A stretch of DNA of 64,000 bases from Effrenium voratum (taxonomy: Eukaryota; Sar; Dinophyceae; Suessiales; Symbiodiniaceae): contig CAUJNA010003496.1 in assembly GCA_963377175.1 (NCBI GenBank), positions 235,001 to 299,000 on the forward strand, in the 5' to 3' direction. Positions within the stretch are counted from its first letter, which is position 1. Every line of letters begins with the position of its first letter. Of this stretch, positions 38,801 through 55,046 are shown piece by piece. The translations under genes were made by a program, and so were the position numbers. The notes under the pieces were generated by a model that made no database searches, had not been told where the DNA came from, and was given only the letters and a program-made list of their open reading frames with translations.

Positions 38801-41800
38801 ATTTTCTCCCCAGTTTCCCCGTGTTTCCCCCAAGTATAGACCCTAGGAAGGCCTCATTCAGGTCGTATGTGGAAACTAGGTTCCATGCAACCTATGTCGA
38901 GGAAATGGGGGAAGCGTTTTTGGATCCCAAGCTCTGCCTCTGACTCTCCGCAGCGGGCGGCCAGCGAGGCTACCTGGGCGCCAGCAACGCCGCCCTGAAG
39001 GCCTGCGCACTGGGCAAGCGCTGGCGCAACGCCCTGGACCTGCGACTCGGTTGTTATTTTGGATACCCTTCCTTTGGGACAAAGGGACACCGGTTGCTAC
39101 GGATGGGGGCCTGATTGGAGGGTATGGATAGCCTTTGACGGGTGGGACACGGGAAACAACACCAGCAAAGCCACCGGTTTCGGGATCCTAGTTTCACACA
39201 TCGTTTTATCGAAGGCCCTGATTTCTGGACCCAAGATTCGATTGTTTTCTTTTTGGGGGGGGGTCCCATTTTAGGAGGGAATCCTTTACTTGTGGGTTTG
39301 TGTGCAACAAGGGAGACCCCAAAAATGTGGTTGCCTGTTGCTTTCCCTTTGAGCCAGGTTAACTGGGTTCCCTCAAATTTAGTGGTTTAGACATCAACAA
39401 GTTGGCACAAAATGAGTCTCCTTGTCGAAGGGTGATGTTTTAAAGGGGAGACGGTTCCGAAGAAACACCCCATATATTTGGGCCTTCAATTTAAGGACAC
39501 CGGCACCTCTCACCAAACACAATTGACAACATTTCACTTTGGGCAATTGGCAAATGCTGACGTAGGGAGGAAGGAGGCTTTTGCGGTGGACGGCCCCCCT
39601 CATTCAAACGGATAAACACATTATCCAAAGAAGGCAAATAAATCAGAGCAAATAATTGGCATGTTATAGACAAGCAAACAAATAACATGTCGAATCAAAG
39701 CCCATTTGCATGCATCTACACCCAGCCTTTCAGGCTGACGAACCTCTGGCGCTGCGGGGTTCGTGGGAACCGCGTCACCGCCGCGCTGGGCTCACCCTCG
39801 AGGAGGTTGGCGCGCGACGGGTGGCGCCAACAGCTGCGCTGGCTGCCCATGGCGACGGAAGCGGAGCCCTGGCCAAGCCCCAAGTGGAGTCCAGGCGTGA
39901 AATCACTTGGCTGTGGGTCAAAACCAATAGTACCATTTTGGGGTAGGTGAACCACCAGTGTAGTCTTTTTTAGTGGGGATGTTCACTGGGTGTCGGGATT
40001 TTGACCCATGGCCACTCATTGTTGTGTTGTCGTGGCTCCCTCCCAATTGCTTGCTTGCCCTGTTGGCAAACCAGGTGTTCATTGTCCTGGGTCACTCTTG
40101 CAGAACCTGAAGCAGCCAGGGCTAAACGAGTGAGCAACACTTGATCCGCGAGCTCGTGTTGGTTCGCTTGTTTGTTTGCTGGCCTGTTTGTTTGATTGAC
40201 TGTTTGTTTGTTTGTTTGTTTGTTTTGTTGCTTGTTTGCACTTAGAATGCTGCATGTAGGAGGCATGAGCAAGCTCGGGAGGCTTGTGTGTTTAATTTAT
40301 TTGGAGATGCTCAAGCTTACGCACCGAATTATCAATCATGGTGGTGACGAGGAGCGCACGCTACATTGACACACTGGTATGGTTGCAATTTGCATTTCCT
40401 GCTCGCTCCCTCCAATATACTTTTGGCTTGGTTCCTATGAGGGAACAGGTTGCAAACTATCTGTCATGAGCATGTCGTTTTGGCGGATGCTAGGTTGCAC
40501 CTACTTCCTGGTTGCACCTCCCCAAACGGTGACATCTGCGAGAGTCTCAAGGGGAGCCTTCAGATCCGTGGGTCATGAACCCAGCCGTTGGAAACACCCG
40601 CGATGGGGTCTTTGACACACTTGGATTTGTTCGCTTCAGTTTGTTTTTGCAAATCTCTCTCTCTCTCTCTTCCTCTCTCCTTGGAGAGGTTTAGGGCCCT
40701 TCCTACACAGCAAGGTTTTGAGAACCCTAAGAAGCCCTTATAATCCGCTCCCCCTATCTTAAAGTTGAAGAGACACCATTTGGACGAGGACCGAAGTGGA
40801 ACCCCCCTGCCCTTTGTTCCGAACCAGGCCTTTTTTGACGGGATTGTGATGCCAGGGTTCAGCGGACAACGTCACGATGGTAACTCGGAATACAATATAT
40901 TTGGACAAGCCAAAGCACCAGCTTTCCTGTTCACCTGGCAAATGCTAGACTTTAAGTTTGTATTCTAGGTCTCATCATCACAACTGCTGGAGTTGTCCTA
41001 CCTAGGCTATGCTTAGCAATCCTGGGCTGTGGGGTGCTTTTGTCGTGGACTTTGAAAGGGAACCCAACCCAACCCCAAAGAATGTTGAAAGGAGGGCACC
41101 CTTCTTGGGTTTAAAGGTAACCCAAAAGGCACACCACCATTTTTTTGGGGCCATATTGTGACACATACCCAAAACGGACCTGCAAGGACTGGATGCAAGC
41201 GCTCAACCTGCTGTCCGCCGATGTGATGCCGGATCCTGCTGGGAACCGCGAGCCGCATTTGGGTGTGTCTTGTTTTGAGGAAACAGCCATTTTCGGGAGG
41301 GTGGTGTTGGCGTGTTGACGAATCATTAATTCAAGCGCGGCCATTGGTGGTCCACTCTGCACATGTGGCTGAGAAGGAGGTTGCAAGGGTCCGCGCTATC
41401 GCCGCGCAAGCCTCCTTTTTTGTTCATAGCACAAAGTGGTCCTTGCAGAAAAAGTATGGTTCATGTAGCTTCTAGATTCTTGAATTGTTGGCAAGCTTTG
41501 ATCGGTCACCGACATTGCCCCATGCTGAGGCTTGGAGTAGTCATGGATGCTGGGCAGGCGTGTCCCATGGCCTGGCCACGTGCCATGAGGTTTGTGCGAA
41601 CTCGAGCCCCAAAAGGATGGGAAGGCCAACCGACATCTTATCTTTGATGGCGGAACCCGCTATCCTAGTGATGTCGCTTGTTTTGAGGGGTATCTCCAGC
41701 CCAAGCCTTGTGCATCTTGTGTGTTTTCGGTGGAATCACTTTGGCTCAGACCTCACATCATGTTACGCATTTTGAATCGCGAGTCTGGTGCCTGTGAAGG

Positions 41801-41880
41801 CCACACCAAAGCTGGCAGAGGACGGGGTCTGGGGGGTCGAGGCAGCAGCCTTCGCCTTTGGCGCATGCGATCAATGCAAA
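35811..41880 (+). CDS. PPR-like protein, chain of small exons
   Basis: Seven short exons on + each encode part of a pentatricopeptide-like 35-residue helix pair: LGRVGHWDLALCFQRRM (35.8 kb), VFNSAINACASCSLPGKA (36.5), ALRLLADLRRGAWQPD (37.0), SNAALKACALGKRWRNALDL (39.0), VTAALGS with WRQQLRWLP (39.8), DWMQALNLLSADVMPD (41.2) and VEAAAFAFGACDQCK (41.8). PPR proteins bind organellar RNA in a sequence-specific way, and dinoflagellates have many, usually with the N-A-[AL]-I/L-x-A-C signature seen here. Neither start nor stop was identified, and it is unclear whether the chain joins the DUF4336 exons from 43.2 kb or is a separate gene. Confidence 0.55.
36492..36560 (+). CDS. PPR exon 2
   Basis: Encodes LLVFNSAINACASCSLPGKA; FNSAINAC is a typical PPR helix A. 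Boundaries approximate. Confidence 0.55.
37041..37118 (+). CDS. PPR exon 3
   Basis: Follows CTCCAG. Encodes ALRLLADLRRGAWQPDAASW and SAAV, a helix B followed by the PD turn and the next helix A. Confidence 0.6.
38575..38668 (+). CDS. PPR exon candidate
   Basis: GC-rich island between repeat-like flanks. Possible reading ASSAGTLTCAYVAAKAARCW; another frame is also open. Weak. Confidence 0.25.
38953..39046 (+). CDS. PPR exon 4
   Basis: Encodes GGQRGYLGASNAALKACALG then KRWRNALDL, the best PPR match in the chain. Boundaries approximate. Confidence 0.6.
39733..39890 (+). CDS. PPR exon 5
   Basis: Follows TTTCAG at 39,732. One frame reads LTNLWRCGVRGNRVTAALGS and GWRQQLRWLPMATEAEPWP. A second frame is also open, so this is less certain. 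Confidence 0.4.
40163..40227. repeat. (TTTG)n microsatellite
   Basis: GTTT-rich stretch on + ending near 40,227; a (TC)n run follows at about 40,656-40,675. Confidence 0.8.
41181..41250 (+). CDS. PPR exon 6
   Basis: Encodes CKDWMQALNLLSADVMPDPA, a helix B with the P-D turn. Boundaries approximate. Confidence 0.5.
41795..41880 (+). CDS. PPR exon 7
   Basis: Encodes PKLAEDGVWGVEAAAFAFGA then CDQCK. A further weak candidate lies at about 42,315-42,350 (SALGMRSLRQKWRAER). Confidence 0.4.
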
Positions 41881-43235
41881 AACCGAAGCCCTGTATACAA
41901 CCCACTGCTTTGAGAGGGCACTTCAGAACAAAGAGGAGCAAAGGTGGGCTGAATGCACCTACTTGGTGGTTTTAGGTTGTACTCGTATCAGGAAACAATG
42001 GACGATCATCACCCTTCACCGAATCTCAACCACCAACCAATTGAAGGCCCTTAGGCACAACAGGAATGTGTGTGAATCAAACAGGTGATGACGTGCGCTT
42101 GAAATTGGGTGTACCCCGTCTCTTTGCGGGTTGGTTTCGGGGGAATCCACGGGACAAGCATATTGCTTTACTATCACATCCAAGGGATGTAGACCTCCCC
42201 AAAAGAAAAGAAGGAAGCAGACAACAAGAGACCAAACAAAAGAGTACAACAAACAAACATGCGGTAAACCCATACTATTACTCTACCTTCGCTCTGCCGC
42301 TGTGAACTGTGAGGAGCTGAGTGCGCTGGGCATGCGCTCCCTGAGACAAAAATGGCGCGCGGAGAGGCGCTGATCTTTGCTATGGGTTGCGGCCGAAGCT
42401 GAAGCGCTCGACCTCTCACCAGGGTGTTTGCCACCTCACTCAAACTGAAGGATCTCTTCAAAGGCATCCCTGATTTTCCTTTTGGACTTGGATAAGGTTA
42501 GCACCTTGTTGTGGTGCCATGTCGCCAAGCGTTGGTCGACATTCTTCGCATTGGCATTGGGACGTTCACCAGTGGGAAGGACTTTGGGCCTGCATTGGGA
42601 TATTAGGCATTTGAATCTGCGTCCCTTGAGCTACAGGACCCTGTGTTTCTCTTGGTGTCCAAAAACAGAAGTCAACAAAAATACTTTGGTGGTACTGGAG
42701 CTCCCCATGGTCTACTCAAAAGGCAGAACTTGATGCAGATGTGGCAAGGAAGTCAAAGACGCCCAGTGCGTTTCAGCAGGGACTCCAGTTCCACATTGAC
42801 ACATTTCCCAGCGGCCCATCCTGGTGCGTTTGCCACCCGCAAAAACAGGTCCTGGCTGCACAAGACACGATTGCAGCTCTTTTCCCACCGTTCCTGGTTC
42901 AGGCCACTGGACATGCATGGCTATGTGCTGGCTGCTGTCAATCTGGGATGTTGTTTGGCCACGATTCGGCGTCTAAGGCTCCAAGACTTTGGTGGTCACC
43001 GACTCGGTTCTGTCCATCCCGGAGGATCCCCCTGAGCTGCTGCTAGACCCTGGGCACCCTGGGATGCGCTTCTGAGTGAGGTGAGTCAAACAGACCTCTC
43101 CCCTCACAAAGCAATTTGATTCAACAATACCGCAAGTACCCCATAACCCCATTCCAATCGTTGAATTTAGTTTTATGCCCCACAAACCCATCCGAATTGA
43201 AGGGTCCTGATCGTATTGCGGTGCGGTACCTTCAG
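41881..43235. other. 1.35 kb without a clear exon
   Basis: Intron or intergenic between the PPR and DUF4336 C-terminal exons. Open frames around 42.7-43.0 kb lack recognised motifs. Confidence 0.35.
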
Positions 43236-49230
<5,995 letters not shown>

Positions 49231-49904
49231 GAAACCCCGAGTTGCCGCCTTTGGCGCAACGGTTTCTAGATCATAAGTGTGGGTGAGCAGTAAGGTTGAA
49301 ACATTTGCACCTGAACCCATGTTTTGATACATGCAGTCTTGAAAGTGACCGCCGTTTTTTTTTTTGGGGGGGGATTTTATTTTCCCCCCGCATCTTCCTC
49401 TTTCGCAACCACTTGGCAGCCATATTGATTTGCGCCGAAGCTGCCTGTTTGGCATGCGGCATTACGGAACAGGCGTGGGGCTGGATTTTGGGCGGTCAAG
49501 ACTATCAAGATCTTGCCCTTCTGTACAGAGCCCGGTGGGATGCAGCTGAACGTAGGACAGGTCTTTGGTTGGATATGATAATCATAGTGCAACGATAGCG
49601 ATGACACGCGTGGCCACAAAAGAAACTCCATGTGCCTGCATTCCATCACTCGTAGAAAGAGACATCGTTTTCTGCGCTTTTTCGAGCACCATACAGATAG
49701 AAAAGAAAAGCTGCTGCTGAGCCGGGATGTCGAGGGACGGAGCGGTGCCAAATTTAAAGGGTAAACTGCCGGACGTGGGAGGTGACACTGCCGGAAATGT
49801 GGAGCTCACACTACGGGGGATTGCGGCATGACTATGACTGGGGGACTGATTGCAGGAAGACTGCCAAAGACTACGGGAGGACTTGGGGCAGACAAGTACC
49901 TTGT

Positions 49905-49934
49905 GTTGACGGCCTCACTGTGTTCAGATCTGTG
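49905..49934 (+). CDS. possible degenerate OTU active-site exon
   Basis: CVDGLTVFRSV has the spacing of the OTU catalytic loop (usually DGDC or DGNC followed by LFRSV or LFHAV), but with Leu-Thr where Asp-Cys is expected. It lies upstream of the first sure OTU exon. It could be chance. Confidence 0.25.
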
Positions 49935-50627
49935 TACCTAGTGCCTATCATTCACTATTCAGAATTCCCTTGAATGAAGTTAAACGGCATTTGTGTGGCG
50001 CAAACCTTGTCTTAAAAGCAAAGTAATCCAAAGAGGCCCGAAGGTTGCAGCGCAAGTGCATGAAGATTGCCTGTTTGAAGGGGGAGCCTGTCCAATGATG
50101 GTTCACTTGCCTGATACGTTCAGCCTAGTCCCTTTGGCCATAGGTTTGTCAAAGAACAAAGAAGGCTTGCAGGTGAGTTTCATTCAGTGGGCATCTCCCT
50201 CACTGTCCTCTCCAACTTCACCTCTCTCCAAACCACCTGCTTGTGTGATTTGTTTCGCGTGCCCATGTTGAAAAGGAAACTTTCAGGCCAAGCGAAGCGC
50301 ACGGGGGCATTGCAAGGGAAACCAGGGCCCATGATTTTGTTCCCCAAGACTCAAGACAAAGCCAGTGGAGCCCACTTGTCCTGGCGCCCTGTATAGACAA
50401 GGGGTCCGGCTTGAATCGCCCAACCTCATTCAGGGGAAACCAAACATGGGTTTGGATTCTTGCAGATTTGGCGGTGGCAAAAAAAACATGTACCAACATG
50501 GCACCTTGGTGAATGGAACCACAGACTATCATACTATCATTTGCGGAACCCTAGCTCTTTAGTTTTGAGCCACGCCCATTTCGTGGGTTTCTTTCCATGG
50601 CCTTTCCTTGGCGCCTTTTCCTCGCAG

Positions 50628-50735
50628 GTGAAGTAGCCACCGCCAAGTCCCAGCGCTCAACGGCGGAGGAGGACACCCGCAGCCAGGCGGGAGCTGGCCA
50701 ATTCCCGGGAGCCCCCGCCTTTGTGGGGACGAACC
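50628..50735 (+). CDS. exon candidate upstream of the OTU exons
   Basis: Acceptor CTCGCAG ends at 50,627. Encodes EVATAKSQRSTAEEDTRSQA then GAGQFPGAPAFVG. Disordered; probably a linker of the OTU gene or the end of another. Confidence 0.4.
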
Positions 50736-50869
50736 AAATCATTTAATTGCTTCATGGGAGAATGGGCCCTTGGGAATGCTGAGAGATTCCAGTGTCAAAT
50801 TGTGATGGTTTGGCCCCTCACTTAGTGTCTAAGCGAATGGTGGATCCACACCCCGGCGTCGGCTTCCAG

Positions 50870-50914
50870 GTGCTGCGCGCACAGGCGGTGGCCGAGCTGG
50901 CCAAGCGCCGTGAG
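50870..50914 (+). CDS. OTU copy A exon 1
   Basis: Between TTCCAG and donor GT at 50,915. Encodes VLRAQAVAELAKRRE, the helix after the OTU Cys loop. Confidence 0.55.
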
Positions 50915-53900
50915 GTGGGGCAGACACCTGAGACAGGGCCGGCTGGGCCGATCAAATTCCATAAAACGAGAATGACTATATATCAGATATATGCATACAT
51001 ATATATATATATATTTCTATGAAGCTGAGTTTGACAGACTGTCGTTTGGGGCACCCTGCTTCTGTGCCTGGGCTTGTTTCTTTTTGTTTGGCCGGGGGGG
51101 ACCCCTTGAAACACTAACAACAAACAAAGGGTGCCCTATTTCCTATGGGAAATTTTCTAATCTTTGAGACAAGCAATCCTTTCAGATTGTATCGAGCTCG
51201 CATGAGGGTACGTCGAGCTCACGCCATGATGAAGGTTCCTCACCTGCAAGGGACCTTGTCTCCGGTTTGTATTTTTGTAGTAGTAGTTTGCCCAGATTGT
51301 TTTTGGGAGCAAGGATGTGTAGTATCATGGTGAGACAATGTTGCCGATGTTTGTGGTGGTTGGTTGAACTAGGCATATGTGCGCACATATGGTATTGATC
51401 TCACAAAGGGACTTTGTTTTGCGACCGCTCCCACGATAAAGGTGCACTTGATCGGGGTCCCTTTCTTGAGGCTAATGACTGATTATGATTCATCCAGATA
51501 TATTGGGAACAGGGATGCGCCTTTGTTTCCTCTCTTCAGGGGGTTGGTGGAGCTTGATTTGTTGGTTGCGCAGCAGCCTTGTACTGTAGGTGTCATGACG
51601 GTGCTGTGCCCTCCGGTATCTCACTTTGGTGGGCCTTTAACCAGACATGTATTCTTTGTGCTCGCAGAAAACGTAGCTTACGGCTTTCTCTTCCTTTTCC
51701 CCAATAGGACAACGGCTCAACCACCTGGTTTCAATGCACATGACAGTCTTCCAGTTTCCGCTGCTCATTCGGTTTCGGTATGGGGTAGCCATGGCGAATC
51801 TTTTGAGGAGAGGAACACATGCCCAGATTCCCAGACAACTGATTGACTCAGAGCACGAGGGCACGTTATATACCCACCTAGTCTGACAAATTCAGAATGC
51901 ACTGGGATCCTCAGGCACTTGCCGCAAAGCGAGGTCTCAACCCATCATTTGCTGACAAGGGGCCTAAATTGATGTGTACGATGCTAGCACGGCACTTGCG
52001 TACAGCCATGCATATTCAGCGATGTGCCAATCCCGTATAGTCTGTGATTTGCATGTCACGCCTTGATGGGAGAGAGAGGAGATCGAGTGGGCCATCGAGG
52101 GCCCCTTTGAGGATTATCTGCGAAGGACGGGGAGTCAGGGAAGGGAGGAGGCACGCAGATTTCGTTGAGCGTGTTGAGCCTTGTCTGACATCGCCGCTGT
52201 GCTCTGAGGAAGCAAGCACGGCTCAAAGAGATGATCAACGTGTGAGTGTTTGTTTTCCGTGTTCTTCCAGATTCCAACACTTGCTTGCCTTTGCTTGAAG
52301 CTTTGATGGCACTTGGTTGTTATTGGCCTAGTACAGGCCTAGTTCTAGTTTAGCATCGGGGGGTTAGGGGAATTGGGACACCATGTTAAGTATTCTTTCA
52401 TAGGGGGAAGGGGGGCTTTATGTACTGGGCCTTCTTTTTGTTGTGTTTTTTGTTTTTGGAGGGGGGGTCAAGCCCGGGGGAAGCATAACAGCAAAACCAG
52501 CATGCAGATAACAACCGATAGGTGTCCCAGTTGATAACACCGCGTTGAGATCATCAACGCCCCTCCCCATCACTGTCTTCTTTGTGGAGACCAGAACCAC
52601 GAACGCATGGGGTTGGTTTGGATGCCTTGCCGATTGCCCAGGATGTCACGATCCGGAGAGTGGGGAGGGGAGCCCGAGCTTTTGATGCTCTCCCACTACT
52701 TGGAACGGCCCATCGAGGCATGAGGGTGAGTCGAATTGAGTTGCAGCCGTTTGCTTCAGGTGAGTCAAAGTTTCGAAGGCCCGCTTGTTGGTCCGGCAAA
52801 CTACTCCAATGTAGATTAACATGGAAAGCGCTTAAACAATGCTTAAACCGGGCCTGAGGTAGACATTGTTTAGGATGAATTCAACATTTCCCGTCACCAC
52901 CTGCATCCTCCTTCGTGTGCGGTGGGGGGGTGGCGGTGGTGGTTATTGCCTGGGCAAAGGGGAACCATTTTTGGAACCAGTCTCATGTAATATGAAGCGA
53001 ATGGGACCACTTTGATGCCAATCATGGCCTCGTCTCAGCCTCATCATTGCTTGTGACCCGCAATTTTTCAAGTAAGTGTCCAATCGGAGGGTCAAGCAGA
53101 GAGGCAAGGGGGGCAGAACAGTCGGCAAAGGTGTCCAAGTTCTCTGCCAGGTCTACATGGTGAACCCTCGACTGGTCCGAATCCAAAACTATGGCGAGGA
53201 CGCGGCGACACGGTGCGAGAGAGCACACCCGTCGCATCCAGCCCATGCTTCGGAGGTGAGGCAAGACGCGGGTTGAAAGATGTCGCTACTTTAATTCGAC
53301 TTTAATGGGTCTTTTGGCCACGTGAATTCTGCTCCCTTTCAAGGGCCTGGCACTGCTTTCACGGTTGTGGAGTGCATTTTGTGAACCCTGGGGCTTCAGC
53401 GGAGACGTTGTCTGGATTGCGAGGCGTGCGACCCTGAGAAAAGAAAGACATTTGCACTAGACGGGAGACTACCATTTGGGTGGGCCTTGACGATCCATGT
53501 TGTGCCGCTTTTTTCAGGGTACCCTTGTTGCAGGTGGTTTATAATAACGAGAAACCACCGGTTGTGTGCGAACCAAATTGAAAAGCAAACCCAGAACGGT
53601 CGACCTCGCAACATACTTAGTGCTTTGTGGATTCCACTGCTCATGACAGCGGCCGCTCACGCAGAAACGTATGCTGGGTCAGCATCCGGATTAGGGCAAC
53701 ATGAGAGCAGCGAGGGGTTGGCCAAACAATTGACCAATCGCACATTAACTGACAGAGTGACTAGACCTAGACTTTTTTCTTGTAACAAATCTGGAGCAGC
53801 AATAAGATCTGATTCATGTTTGCCGAACCAATAAGACGCAGCACCAAAGTCCAACCCACCAGGGAAACTAGCAAAGTCCCCAAACCCCTTCCTTGAAGCC

Positions 53901-54064
53901 CACCAAAGCTATGGTGTGTGCTCATTTCTCCCCCTTCCCCCCACCATCTCCCCTCAGCTTTCGCGAAATCCTAACCCCAAAAATCGAACTCCTTAGGACT
54001 TGAAGAGCGCGCCGATCCGGATCCTTTTCCACGGCTACGGGCACTACTCCGCGCTTGTGCGCCT
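50870..54064 (+). CDS. OTU-domain protein (deubiquitinase-like), copy A
   Basis: Five exons read in OTU order: VLRAQAVAELAKRRE, EIEWAIEGPFEDYLRR, ELLMLSHYLERPIE, VYMVNPRLVRIQNYGED and DLKSAPIRILFHGYGHYSALV. The last carries the catalytic His in the usual H-Y context, and YLERPIEVY is the central strand. OTU proteins are cysteine proteases that remove ubiquitin. The Cys loop exon is not found, apart from a degenerate candidate at 49.9 kb. In exon 2 the frame after EDYLRR differs from copy B (58,997-59,150), which reads on intact, so copy A carries a small deletion or a different splice there. GC donors are inferred after ERPIE (52,718) and after YGED (53,202). Confidence 0.6.
50998..51014. repeat. 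TA microsatellite
   Basis: (TA)n in an OTU intron. Confidence 0.85.
52079..52139 (+). CDS. OTU copy A exon 2
   Basis: After GAGAG, encodes EIEWAIEGPFEDYLRRTGSQ. About 15 bases present in copy B just after GSQGR are missing or changed here, and the frame meets a stop soon after. Confidence 0.5.
52643..52717 (+). CDS. OTU copy A exon 3
   Basis: Encodes ELLMLSHYLERPIE at its end and ends GAG|GC (52,717/52,718), joining VYM of the next exon. The 5' part differs from copy B and the frame at its start is unclear. Confidence 0.5.
53151..53201 (+). CDS. OTU copy A exon 4
   Basis: Acceptor TGCCAG ends at 53,150. Encodes VYMVNPRLVRIQNYGED, 17 whole codons, followed by GC at 53,202. Confidence 0.6.
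53997..54064 (+). CDS. OTU copy A exon 5, catalytic His
   Basis: Acceptor TTAG ends at 53,996. Encodes DLKSAPIRILFHGYGHYSAL and VR; GHY is the expected His context. The 3' end is approximate. Confidence 0.65.
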
Positions 54065-54957
54065 CAAGGCCCGACAAATTGGGCAATGGGTACGTGGTCG
54101 ATTCGCCGGCTCCCCATATGTGTCTGGGCATTGTAGGCCACAAAACCAACGGTTAAACTGGTGGGCAAAAATGAGTGCAGGCAAAGAACAAGTTCGCCCA
54201 GAACTCTACGTTTGCCCGCGCCCCCGCCCCCCGCCGCAAAACGCAGGCTGCCAGCTCGGCTTTGTTCTTCAGGGAAGACACATAACCCCCCCACCCCAAA
54301 ACCCGAAACCCCCCAACCCTAAACTGCGTTGCTGGTCAACAAAGAGAAGACACATTGCCCCCCCACCCAGAAACCCACCTGAAAACCATTCCCCTGTGCG
54401 GCAACTGCTGATCTGTGGGCGAACGTGACGTTCTGCGGGAACAAGTTGAATCTATGTGTTTAAGGATTTGAACCCAGTCAGGCATGGGCGTGATTCGATT
54501 CTTGGCTTCTGTTGAACTCCAAGGCCTGCGGAGTTTGATTTCACGCGCCAAGCACTCTCTTCATGAGTGCTGTCCAACATAAGCATGCCTTTTAAGTAGA
54601 CCCTTTGTAACCCCCTTCCAAGGGGGGAACAAACAAAGGGCACCAGGGTCCCAAATCAGAGTATGTTACTTTTGAGCAAGCCAAAGGGTGTGTCAACCAT
54701 TTTGTTTTTGGGTCGGTACGGGGTCGCTGGAAAGGCAGCTAGAACCGAACCAGGCTCCAAATATGCGTTCCCCTGAGCGGGCCAACCAGACCGATCCCGA
54801 CCATCACCCAGGGACCTCGTACGTGCCCCTGGGATGGGCAACAATTGTTGAAACAACCTCGCCTTTATATAAAGGGAAACCAACAGGAGGTTGTTTAAGA
54901 CATGGCGTTTCAAACAGTCTCCCTTCGAAGTCAGCTACCATAGCCATGGTTGTCTGA

Positions 54958-55046
54958 GACAAGAGGCCTCGTAAGCGACTCGTGCCGAGGAGGAGGAGGA
55001 CGCCTGAGCTGGCCGCCGCCGTTCGGCAAAATCCCAAAAGGCGAAA
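54958..55046 (+). CDS. exon candidate, strongly basic
   Basis: The frame reads DKRPRKRLVPRRRRTPELAA, then AVRQNPKRRNR. It looks like a nuclear-localisation or nucleic-acid-binding tail. It may follow the OTU exons. Boundaries uncertain. Confidence 0.35.

Noticed and set aside
54455..54550. tRNA-like sequence with a GGGTTCAAATCC B-box on the minus strand
   Set aside because: The T-arm stem does not pair well, no A-box or acceptor stem fits, and the supposed anticodon arm has a 13-base loop. Perhaps a chance match or a very old tRNA-derived repeat.
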